In this document: one piece after another, positions 1 to 5,357 of the stretch
How positions within the stretch are numbered: the first letter of the stretch is position 1
Layout: each line of letters opens with the position of its first letter
Assembly: GCA_034437075.1 (NCBI GenBank)
Contig: DAOTVD010000090.1
Span: forward strand, 1 to 5,357
From: DAOTVD01 sp034437075
GTDB taxonomy: Bacteria > Chloroflexota > Anaerolineae > Aggregatilineales > J027
DNA: 5,357 nt
Reading direction: 5' to 3'
Notes under the pieces: generated by a model
What the model saw: only the letters and a program-made list of their open reading frames with translations
Told to the model about the DNA's origin: nothing
The model's database searches: none
Program-made: the position numbers and the translations under genes

Positions 1-665
1 TGGGCTTGGTGGTGCACGCGCTGGTCTTCGGCGCCAGTGTGCAATACTATGACTTGAGTAGCGCGCGTGATTTTCCATTTGCAGTAGAGCCACGCCCCCC
101 GGCAGAGCATATGCTCTTTTTGCTCGGGTTTACGCTGTCGTATTTGCCAACCTTCTTGCTGATTATTGTCGGGGCGGAACTCATCGCACGGGCCTTATTG
201 CCCGCCCACGCCATGACAACCTATTTCGCGATTCGGCTATGCTTGAATCTGGCTGCGGGCGCGGTCATGGTGACGTGGGGCTGTTTCGTGGGGCTAGAAC
301 TTTACATCACACGCGGCACCGAACAAAAAACCCTGCTCGAAGTGCATCGCCTGGCCACGTATTTGTACTATGTGGCCCTGTATGTCGCGTTCATCCTGAT
401 AAGCCTGCGCGGATTCCGAGCGGCAAACTTGCCTCGTCCGCTGTATGGCTTAGGGCTGATAGTGGGCCTGGGGGGGGTGGTCTTTGCTAGCTTCGCCGCC
501 AACCCAGAACGCTCGCCCATATACCTCATCCTGGGCAACGTGACCGGGCTAGCGCTGTTCATGGCGCCATTGGGGGCCTATCTGGTGCTGTTGTTGAGTG
601 CCACTCATCCCCACATCACCGAACAACCCACCTACAAAATAGACCATACCCCACCGTCGAATTGA
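1..665 (+). CDS. Polytopic membrane protein of unknown function, 5' end cut by window edge
   Basis: The reading frame (codons beginning at base 3) is open from the left edge to a TGA at 663-665. The first possible start is a TTG at 6-8, but the residues around it are already hydrophobic and there is no room for a ribosome binding site, so the true start is probably upstream of the window. Counting from that TTG, 219 residues are visible. Hydrophobic stretches at about 1-14, 36-62, 74-98, 115-135, 146-165 and 172-197 suggest six membrane segments. The tail after about 198 is short and polar. A hydrophilic, proline-rich stretch (about 15-35) separates the first two segments. I recognise no catalytic or transport motif and no family. 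The downstream neighbour has a similar architecture and may be a distant paralog. A run of eight G at 470-477 falls in the fifth segment but the frame is intact across it. Confidence 0.82.
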   Translation, partial: GLVVHALVFGASVQYYDLSSARDFPFAVEPRPPAEHMLFLLGFTLSYLPTFLLIIVGAELIARALLPAHAMTTYFAIRLCLNLAAGAVMVTWGCFVGLELYITRGTEQKTLLEVHRLATYLYYVALYVAFILISLRGFRAANLPRPLYGLGLIVGLGGVVFASFAANPERSPIYLILGNVTGLALFMAPLGAYLVLLLSATHPHITEQPTYKIDHTPPSN

Positions 666-719
666 CCCAACGTAAGAAAGCGTATCCCAACTGCATCTGA
701 CATCCAGCATGGACATAGA

Positions 720-727
720 TAGGGAAA
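720..727 (+). promoter_or_regulatory. Ribosome binding site that decides the start of the second membrane protein gene
   Basis: TAGGGAAA sits 5 nt before the ATG ATG pair at 733-738, a usable Shine-Dalgarno spacing for either ATG. Nothing comparable precedes the in-frame ATG at 709. Confidence 0.5.
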
Positions 728-732
728 CGCAC

Positions 733-1509
733 ATGATGACACCGCAACAAATTCACCGCCTACGTAACCTGGCCGCCCTGATCTTTGCCGGGGGGGTAAT
801 GGGCGGTGTGGGATTATTGGCGTTGCCCGTTGTGTTAGACACTGGCCTAGAATTCTTCGACATTCAAAATGCCGAGTCGATGGCTATGGTGGCTGTGCCA
901 GAACCGCAAGACCGCCCGCTGATTGCTTTTGTCCTCTTTCTGTTTTACCTGGGGCCGCATGCCATCGGCGCGCTAGCCACACGGTATAGCGCCGCCTTGA
1001 TGATCCCTGAAGATTGGGGCATCTGGCGTGGCCTAACCGACACCATCGCCTTGGGCGCGACGATCTCGACCATGGGCATGACGGCGATGTTCGCTTATTT
1101 GCTCATTTATGCCGATACCCTGGCCCAACGCGATTTATACATCGAGCTCACGGGCCTATGGACGGAGATTTACCATTTTCTGATCGCCTTGGCGCTGTTG
1201 TTCAGCGGCGCGGCAGCCTTCACCACGCGCATGACCCCCCGCTGGCATGCTGCCTTGGCCATCGGAATAGGCGGCACCGGGTTTTTGTTCGTGTTTGCGT
1301 TTTTTGATGGCGAGACATTCGGCACCTTCATCCGGGGGGCTTTGCACCTCATGTTATGGGTTTCGTTTTGGATTATCAGCGCGGTTTACTTTTTGGCCGT
1401 TGCTCAGGCAGGCGAAGCAGCCTTACGCACCGCCACCACAGCCAGCCCGAGCCAATTTACGCCCCCCGCCGATACCGACCGCACCACGAACGTCGAACGG
1501 CAATTTTGA
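733..1509 (+). CDS. Polytopic membrane protein of unknown function (about 258 aa)
   Basis: This frame begins 67 bp after the previous gene and ends at TGA 1507-1509. I prefer the ATG at 733 (protein MMTPQQIHRL...) because an AGGGAAA ribosome binding site lies just upstream (721-727). An in-frame ATG at 709 would add eight polar residues and has no comparable site. From 733 the protein is 258 residues with hydrophobic segments at about 12-35, 62-82, 103-125, 145-164, 172-190 and 199-224, an acidic loop after the first segment (about 36-60), and a hydrophilic Thr/Pro-rich tail (about 228-258). No known motif is visible. Spacing and the absence of a terminator in the gap suggest an operon with the upstream membrane gene. 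No terminator precedes the tRNA either, so transcription may run through to the terminator at 1634-1659. A run of seven G (790-796) lies in the first segment and does not break the frame. Confidence 0.87.
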   Translation: MMTPQQIHRLRNLAALIFAGGVMGGVGLLALPVVLDTGLEFFDIQNAESMAMVAVPEPQDRPLIAFVLFLFYLGPHAIGALATRYSAALMIPEDWGIWRGLTDTIALGATISTMGMTAMFAYLLIYADTLAQRDLYIELTGLWTEIYHFLIALALLFSGAAAFTTRMTPRWHAALAIGIGGTGFLFVFAFFDGETFGTFIRGALHLMLWVSFWIISAVYFLAVAQAGEAALRTATTASPSQFTPPADTDRTTNVERQF

Positions 1510-1515
1510 TGGCGC

Positions 1516-1544
1516 TTGACAGCCTGCCCCGGCGCGCCTATAAT
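1516..1544 (+). promoter_or_regulatory. Perfect-consensus sigma70-type promoter of tRNA-Gly
   Basis: The -35 box TTGACA (1516-1521) and the -10 box TATAAT (1539-1544) match the housekeeping consensus at all twelve positions and are separated by exactly 17 bp. Transcription would start near 1551, about six bases before the mature tRNA 5' end at 1557. The -35 box starts seven bases after the stop codon of the upstream membrane gene, so the promoter fills the whole gap. Stable RNA genes commonly have near-consensus promoters, which fits. Confidence 0.93.
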
Positions 1545-1556
1545 GCCAGTATCACT

Positions 1557-1627
1557 GCGGGCATGGTGTAGTGGTAACACAACAGCTTCCCAAGCTGTTA
1601 TCACGGGTTCGAATCCCGTTGCCCGCT
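1557..1627 (+). tRNA. tRNA-Gly (anticodon CCC)
   Basis: The sequence folds into a complete cloverleaf of 71 nt. The acceptor stem is GCGGGCA (1557-1563) with TGCCCGC (1620-1626), seven perfect pairs, with discriminator T at 1627. The D stem is GTG (1566-1568) with CAC (1578-1580), and the D loop contains the conserved GG. The anticodon stem is ACAGC (1582-1586) with GCTGT (1594-1598), and the loop TTCCCAA places anticodon CCC at 1589-1591, decoding GGG as glycine. The variable loop is four bases. The T stem is ACGGG (1603-1607) with CCCGT (1615-1619) and the loop is TTCGAAT. CCA is not encoded, so the 3' end would be added by nucleotidyltransferase. The gene has its own promoter and terminator. 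Nothing around it indicates use as an integration site. Confidence 0.98.
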
Positions 1628-1633
1628 TCTCGC

Positions 1634-1659
1634 AAATCAGCCAATGGCTGATTTTTTTT
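1634..1659 (+). terminator. Intrinsic terminator after tRNA-Gly
   Basis: AAATCAGCC (1634-1642) pairs with GGCTGATTT (1646-1654) around a three-base loop, and the T run extends to 1659 (eight T from 1652). It starts seven bases after the tRNA and probably also stops any read-through from the two membrane protein genes. Confidence 0.9.
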
Positions 1660-1671
1660 GCTAACCACAAC

Positions 1672-1696
1672 AAAAAACACCGCCGGGGGCGGTGTT
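1672..1696 (-). terminator. Intrinsic terminator of the small minus-strand gene
   Basis: Read on the minus strand, AACACCGCC (1696-1688) and GGCGGTGTT (1684-1676) form a perfect nine-pair, GC-rich stem with a three-base loop, followed by six T (1677-1672). The T run is only on the minus-strand side, so it is oriented to end the gene whose stop codon is at 1723-1725. It lies 12 bp from the tRNA terminator, giving a back-to-back pair between convergent units. Confidence 0.9.
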
Positions 1697-1722
1697 ATTG
1701 CGCATTTCTGAATAAATGCATT

Positions 1723-2106
1723 CTATTTTTTGTTTTTGCGCAGCAGTTGGGTATGGGGGCTTTCTTTGCGGCGTTGTTCGTTGTAATAACGTTTAACGAT
1801 TTCCATTTCGATTTCACGATAGGCTTTAATGAAATCTTCGCGCGTTTTTCCTTCCGCATTCTGCTGGGCCAGTATCAAATAGATATTGCATGGAATCTTG
1901 TAGAAGTGGGCCAGTTCTTCCAAACGTTCTACAGCGACACGCATGCCCCCATCGTAATCCAGACGATCTAGCAAAATTTGGGTTTCTGGGAACAATAAAT
2001 CGCGCAGATGCTCTTGCCAGTTTACACCAGCAAGATGCGGGTAAGCCCAGGCCGGGCGATGAAACATATGAATCGGTGGCAAATCAAGTTCCGGTAAGGT
2101 AGCCAT
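1723..2106 (-). CDS. Small charged, helical soluble protein of unknown family (127 aa)
   Basis: The minus-strand frame ends at TAG (1725-1723), 26 bp before a matching intrinsic terminator. The start at 2106 (protein MATLPELDLPP...) is preferred because AAGAGGGA lies eight bases upstream of it. An in-frame ATG at 2142 gives a 139-residue version with a weaker G-rich leader, and an in-frame TAA at 2160-2158 caps any longer form. There is no signal peptide or membrane segment. The N-terminal third is rich in proline and aromatics (PPIHMFHRPAWAYPHLAG), the middle (about 30-85) looks alpha-helical with LLFPETQILLDRL and VERLEELAHFYKIP, and the C-terminus is strongly basic, ending in RKNKK. One cysteine follows the KIP turn. 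I do not recognise a domain or active site. The basic tail could bind nucleic acid, but that is speculation. Its own terminator and the operator-like sites upstream suggest an independently controlled single gene. Confidence 0.78.
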   Translation of the reverse strand: MATLPELDLPPIHMFHRPAWAYPHLAGVNWQEHLRDLLFPETQILLDRLDYDGGMRVAVERLEELAHFYKIPCNIYLILAQQNAEGKTREDFIKAYREIEMEIVKRYYNEQRRKESPHTQLLRKNKK

Positions 2107-2114
2107 GTCAGAAG

Positions 2115-2122
2115 TCCCTCTT
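2115..2122 (-). promoter_or_regulatory. Ribosome binding site favouring the 2106 start
   Basis: On the minus strand AAGAGGGA is separated by eight bases from the ATG at 2106-2104. It lies inside the frame of the longer 2142 version, which has only a G-rich GGGTGGGGG stretch (2157-2149) in front of it. Confidence 0.45.
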
Positions 2123-2171
2123 GTGATTTTGATCTCGGTCATGTCACGCCCCCACCCTTACATGGCGAGGT

Positions 2172-2187
2172 TGTCATCATGATAACA
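2172..2187. promoter_or_regulatory. 16-bp near-palindrome, possible operator
   Basis: TGTCATCATGATAACA has seven of eight symmetric base pairs, centred on ATCATGAT (2176-2183). It lies 30 bp upstream of the longer start of the small minus-strand gene and 66 bp upstream of the shorter one, and overlaps the candidate -10 box of that gene. This is the size and placement expected for a dimeric repressor site, but no regulator is identified. Confidence 0.4.
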
Positions 2188-2212
2188 TAATTTGGGGGGC
2201 CGATTCAGGAAA
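2184..2212 (-). promoter_or_regulatory. Weak candidate promoter for the small minus-strand gene
   Basis: On the minus strand TTTCCT (2212-2207, three of six consensus bases) and TATGTT (2189-2184, four of six) are 17 bp apart. The predicted start near 2177 would leave a leader of about 35 or 71 nt. The boxes are poor, which would suit a promoter needing an activator at the adjacent direct repeats. Confidence 0.28.
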
Positions 2213-2243
2213 ACCGGACACAAACCGGACACAAACCGGACAC
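2211..2243. repeat. Three perfect tandem copies of an 11-bp unit
   Basis: AAACCGGACAC occurs at 2211-2221, 2222-2232 and 2233-2243 with no mismatch and no spacer. The 11-bp period is close to one helical turn, so proteins bound to each copy would lie on one face of the DNA. The array abuts the candidate -35 box of the small minus-strand gene and is about 245 bp upstream of the glycosyltransferase gene. I see no other copy of the unit in the window. Possible readings are a binding array for an activator or repressor, or a decayed transposon end with multiple repeats. Confidence 0.9.
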
Positions 2244-2486
2244 CCAACCCAGCCCTCGGAGAGAATTCACAAAACCTTAACGCAATTCAGCTTATGCAGC
2301 ATGTAAAACAGAATCTACACATTTCTTCTGGCGGCAGGGATTAACCCAAACCAAAGCCTTTACATACCACCTGCCGGGTCGGGTTGGACAATCGCATCCA
2401 TTTCGGCTACCCTTCTGAGAGATTGTGGACATGACCGTGTAGTAATGACAGATTAAACCGCTCGTCCGCGAGACACAGAATAAACC
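2244..2486. other. Intergenic leader region before the glycosyltransferase gene
   Basis: No convincing gene lies here, and the open frames crossing it on the minus strand are antisense to the gene that follows. Short inverted repeats are present: CGGCAGG (2332-2338) with CCTGCCG (2370-2376), and ACAATC (2388-2393) with GATTGT (2421-2426). AACCC (2343-2347) inside the first loop could also pair with GGGTT (2381-2385) outside it. TTGGACA at 2384-2390 is a possible -35 box, but no good -10 box follows at the right distance, so I do not call a promoter. No strong ribosome binding site precedes the ATG at 2487. Confidence 0.5.
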
Positions 2487-5357
2487 ATGCAACCAACCAG
2501 CCCTTCCTCCAGTGCACTGTCTTTTGCCATGCGTGCCCGCGCCTGGTTTTGGGCGCATCGCGCCGATATGCTGACCTTGGTCGTCCTGCTTGCGATCCTC
2601 GCCGCCGGGTATACGCTGCGCGCGACGGGCCGCAACTGGGATGACTTCACCCACCTGCACCCCGACGAACGCTTTTTAACGGATGTCGCCAGCCGGGTTG
2701 GCACGAATCTCGTCGCTTTTGGGCCACAAGATGCCACCGAACGCCGTGAATTATGTAACGCGCGCTACCCAGCCCCCGAGCAAGCCGCCCTGGATGGCCT
2801 ATCCGAAGCCGAACGCCAGCAAGCGATCCAGCGCACCGGCGTCGGCGGTTACTTTGATGCCCAGTGCAGCGACCTGAACCCGAATAATACGGGCTTTGGA
2901 TTGTTTGTGTATGGCCGCTTTCCTCTGTTCAGCGTCCGCGCGACCGGCGAAGCCTTTCGGCAGACCGAATACCAGCAATGTCTGGCCGATGCGGGCAACG
3001 ACGACCTGGCCCGGATAGCCTGCACATCGGCGCGCAATCTTTCGCCGCATGTCAGCTTCACCGGGATTCAACTCAACGGGCGCTTGGTCAGCAGTTTGGC
3101 GGATACAATCGCCATTTTGGTCGTTTTCCTGATAGGGCTGAAGCTATTCGGGCGCGGGCCGGGGCTCCTCGCGGCGGCGCTGTATGCCTTTGCGGCGTTT
3201 CCCATTCAACAAAGCCATTTTTGGACAGCCGATGCCTTTACCTCGCTCTGGTTTATGCTGGCCTTGTATGCTGCCGTCAACGTACTTACTCATGATGCGT
3301 CCCGCCCGGCGCGTTTTAGCCCAGGGTTGTGGTTCGCCAGTGCGCTAGCCTTGTGGGCCTGGGAACTCGAATCGCTGGGCGAAGTAACCGCCATCCCGTT
3401 GTTGGTGTATGGCGCGGTATTCGGCCTAAGCGGGGCAGTTGCCAGCTTGAATATGGCACAACGGGATTATGTGGCGCTGGGCCTAGCCTGGGGCGGTGGC
3501 AGCGCGCTCTTGGGGATAGCCCTAGTTGTGGGTAGCATCACGGGGCTGGGTTTCTTGGGGGGCGTCATCGTTATGACCGCGCTCATGGCCTTCATTCTGA
3601 TGGGCCTGAACGATCTGGCGGCGTATGGCGGCACCTGGCCCTGGCTGATGGGCGCTTTTGGCTTGTGGGTTTTCGATAGCTTGGCGCATCAATTAACGGC
3701 GGATTTTAGCTCCCTGGCTCTCTACGCCTTGCTGATGAGCCTGGGCGGATTGCTAGCGTCCGCGCTATACAAAGCCGAAGGACGACGCGAGGTCGTGTTC
3801 TGGAGCCTGGCGATTGGCATCCCGCTGGGGTTGTGGGCGCTGATCGTGGGGCTGAGCAGCGCGATAAGTGGCTGGGGCGTGCTTGCCGCGCTGGGTCTGA
3901 TCGTGCTGATGGCCAGTGGCACGGCCTTCGGCTATCGCGATTATGTGATGTTTGGCCTGGCCTTCGGCGCGACCCTCGCCGGGCGCGTCAACATGGCCCC
4001 GGCGGTGGGCTTGTTGCTGCTGGCGGTGCTCATCCGCAGCCTGCCCTTGTTCGACCGTCACATGATTATCAATGAACGCTATCGCCTGGCCACCGTGGGC
4101 ATGGCCGGGTTGCTCGTGGCGGGGGCGTTTACGGTGCTTAGCTTCCGCGTGCTGGAGCCCCACGCCTTCATCGGTCTGTATCACGACCAACTCGGGCGAC
4201 TGGGCTTCATCCCGGCGGGCATTAACGAAACGTGGCTAGAGAACATCAACCAGGCACGCTCGCTCGTCTCTGGCGAACAGGATATCCCGCCCAATTGGCA
4301 ATGGGCCAACCGCACCCCCTGGTTATTCCCCTGGCAAAATATGGTGCTTTACGGCATGGGGCCCGCGCTGGGGTTGGTCGCCTGGGCGGGGGTCTTGTGG
4401 GCCGTCGTCCAGATCGCGCGCGCGCGCCCAGGCTGGACGCGCCTGGCTTTGCTCGTCGCCTGGATTGCGGTCTATTTCGGCTGGCTGGGTGCCAATTGGG
4501 TTTCGACCATGCGCTATTTCCTGCCCATGTATGGCCCGCTGGCGTTGCTCGCAGCCTGGCTGTTGGTGGATATAGCCGGGCGGGCTTGGCGCGCTCGCTC
4601 CGTGTGGCCTATCCCGGTCTTGGGGCGGGTGCGGATGGCGCAGGGTGTCGCCGCGCTATTGTTGGTGCTCACGTTGGGCTATACGATCCTGTACGGGGTC
4701 GGCATGGCCAATATGCACCGTCATTTGCTCACGCGCGTGGCGGCGTCGTTGTGGTTCCAGCAGAACGTCCCGGGCGACCTGGGCGTGTGGGTCGAGCGCG
4801 AAGACGGCACCGCCGGGCTGCAAAACCTGGGCACCTTTACCCCTGCCCTGGATATACCGATAACGGTGCGCCTGGATGAAGGCGCGAGCGCCGTTGTGCC
4901 ACTCAATCTGCAAGGCGAAGTCCTGCTAGAGGAAATCGTCCTGCATCATGTGGCCGACCTGAGCAGTGATGCTGCCGCCGAGCAGTTGCGCGTGCGTGTT
5001 CAGGTCGCCGAAGAAACGCCCTTCCCCGATATATTGGGCAGCCAAACCCTGGATGTCGATTTCAGCGATGGCCCAAATGATTATGGCACCGAACACCGCG
5101 TTGTCTTTGAAGAACCTATTGAACTGCCCCGCTTGCCTGTGGGCCAATCTTATGAAATCGAACTGACCGCGCTGGGCGGCGGTGACCTGGCGTTCAGCCG
5201 CAATGTATCCGGCTTTAGCGGCAGTACCGCGCAAGAACATCTGACTGTGCAATTCTCCGACCTGAATAGTGGCACGGCCCTCACCAGTCGCCTGAACCTG
5301 GATGCAGGGTCGGGGATCGTTGGTGTGGCGGGTAGTCCTTCTGCCCCCCAATTTACG
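2487..5357 (+). CDS. GT39/PMT-type membrane glycosyltransferase, 3' end beyond the window
   Basis: The frame runs without a stop from ATG 2487 to the last base (957 codons). An in-frame TAA at 2481-2483 makes 2487 the earliest start, although only weak ribosome-binding bases precede it. The family transfers sugar from polyprenyl-phosphate carriers on the outer membrane face. Helix 1 (about 28-44) is followed by WDDFTHLHPDERF (51-63), whose D60-E61 matches the acidic motif expected in the first outer loop. The loop continues with YFDAQCSDLNPNN (122-134) and FVYGRFPLF (140-148), and has four cysteines (90, 127, 165, 179). Next come GRLVSSLAD (198-206), QQSHFWTAD (241-249), about ten further hydrophobic segments, RDYVMFGLAFG and RVNMAP (484-505), PPNWQWANRTP (601-611), MRYFLP (675-680) and a last helix near 717-740. 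Residues from 743 on form a soluble, probably beta-rich outer domain that is still open at the edge. Residues about 267-483 look like an extra membrane block. Confidence 0.92.
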   Translation, partial: MQPTSPSSSALSFAMRARAWFWAHRADMLTLVVLLAILAAGYTLRATGRNWDDFTHLHPDERFLTDVASRVGTNLVAFGPQDATERRELCNARYPAPEQAALDGLSEAERQQAIQRTGVGGYFDAQCSDLNPNNTGFGLFVYGRFPLFSVRATGEAFRQTEYQQCLADAGNDDLARIACTSARNLSPHVSFTGIQLNGRLVSSLADTIAILVVFLIGLKLFGRGPGLLAAALYAFAAFPIQQSHFWTADAFTSLWFMLALYAAVNVLTHDASRPARFSPGLWFASALALWAWELESLGEVTAIPLLVYGAVFGLSGAVASLNMAQRDYVALGLAWGGGSALLGIALVVGSITGLGFLGGVIVMTALMAFILMGLNDLAAYGGTWPWLMGAFGLWVFDSLAHQLTADFSSLALYALLMSLGGLLASALYKAEGRREVVFWSLAIGIPLGLWALIVGLSSAISGWGVLAALGLIVLMASGTAFGYRDYVMFGLAFGATLAGRVNMAPAVGLLLLAVLIRSLPLFDRHMIINERYRLATVGMAGLLVAGAFTVLSFRVLEPHAFIGLYHDQLGRLGFIPAGINETWLENINQARSLVSGEQDIPPNWQWANRTPWLFPWQNMVLYGMGPALGLVAWAGVLWAVVQIARARPGWTRLALLVAWIAVYFGWLGANWVSTMRYFLPMYGPLALLAAWLLVDIAGRAWRARSVWPIPVLGRVRMAQGVAALLLVLTLGYTILYGVGMANMHRHLLTRVAASLWFQQNVPGDLGVWVEREDGTAGLQNLGTFTPALDIPITVRLDEGASAVVPLNLQGEVLLEEIVLHHVADLSSDAAAEQLRVRVQVAEETPFPDILGSQTLDVDFSDGPNDYGTEHRVVFEEPIELPRLPVGQSYEIELTALGGGDLAFSRNVSGFSGSTAQEHLTVQFSDLNSGTALTSRLNLDAGSGIVGVAGSPSAPQFT

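Noticed and set aside
1557..1627. tRNA as a possible integration site for a mobile element.
   Set aside because: No repeat of the tRNA 3' end and no integrase is visible in the window.
1516..1971. A plus-strand frame running through the tRNA and into the small gene.
   Set aside because: It crosses the tRNA, two terminators and the antisense of a supported gene, so it is not a plausible protein.
2211..2243. Possible CRISPR array or replication iterons.
   Set aside because: The units are too short and contiguous with no spacers for CRISPR. There is no replication initiator gene, and no DnaA-box cluster is evident nearby.
2384..2413. TTGGACA with TACCCT as a promoter for the glycosyltransferase gene.
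   Set aside because: The second box matches only half of the -10 consensus, so a call would not be better than chance.
2292..3071. Overlapping minus-strand open frames at the start of the glycosyltransferase gene.
   Set aside because: They are antisense to a well-supported coding region, have low-complexity basic composition and show no ribosome binding site or motif.
3765..4190. A 141-codon minus-strand frame rich in His, Gln and Ala.
   Set aside because: The composition is the expected reverse complement of a Leu/Ala/Gly-rich membrane gene. It is not an independent protein.
4415..4427. Alternating CG tract that could adopt Z-DNA.
   Set aside because: It simply encodes Ile-Ala-Arg-Ala-Arg in a GC-rich gene, so codon choice explains it.
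4232..4879. A 215-codon open frame on the plus strand inside the glycosyltransferase gene.
   Set aside because: It is one frame off from a gene whose translation carries recognisable family motifs throughout this stretch. Its composition (rich in Gly, Ala, Arg) is typical of an out-of-frame shadow in GC-rich DNA.
4926..5351. A 141-codon minus-strand frame near the right edge.
   Set aside because: It is antisense to the C-terminal domain of the glycosyltransferase and has no start signal or recognisable domain.

Overview
The window reads as a piece of a bacterial chromosome with moderately high GC. The best taxonomic clue is the long gene at the right end. Its landmarks (LHPDERF near the N-terminus, FVYG-PLF, HFWTADAF, RVNMAP, an NRTP segment, MRYFLP) are ones I associate with the large family 39-type glycosyltransferases of Chloroflexota (Anaerolineae and relatives). 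That affiliation is from memory and is inference, not a database result.

Layout, left to right. (1) Two plus-strand genes for polytopic membrane proteins: the first is cut by the left edge and ends at 665, the second runs about 733-1509. They lie 67 bp apart, have a similar helix layout and look like distant paralogs of unknown function, probably co-transcribed. (2) A complete tRNA-Gly(CCC) gene at 1557-1627 with its own perfect-consensus sigma70-type promoter (TTGACA, 17 bp, TATAAT) starting 7 bp after the previous stop codon, followed by a strong intrinsic terminator. (3) A second intrinsic terminator on the opposite strand, ending a minus-strand gene (1723 to about 2106 or 2142) for a small, charged, mostly helical soluble protein that I cannot place in a family. 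(4) An intergenic region of about 340 bp between divergent genes. It holds three perfect tandem copies of an 11-bp unit, a 16-bp near-palindrome over a weak candidate promoter for the small gene, and several short inverted repeats toward the right-hand gene. (5) A long gene from 2487 that stays open to the last base (957 codons visible). It encodes a multi-pass membrane glycosyltransferase of the GT39/PMT/ArnT type with a large extracytoplasmic loop after helix 1 and an extended extracytoplasmic C-terminal domain.

Functionally, only the tRNA and the glycosyltransferase can be named. The glycosyltransferase should move sugar from a polyprenyl-phosphate carrier to an acceptor on the outer face of the membrane. 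The most notable unexplained points are the 11-bp direct-repeat array and an apparent extra membrane block of roughly 220 residues inside the glycosyltransferase, which contains an echo of the motif that follows it. I found no CRISPR array, intact insertion sequence, phage gene, toxin-antitoxin pair or clear defence gene.
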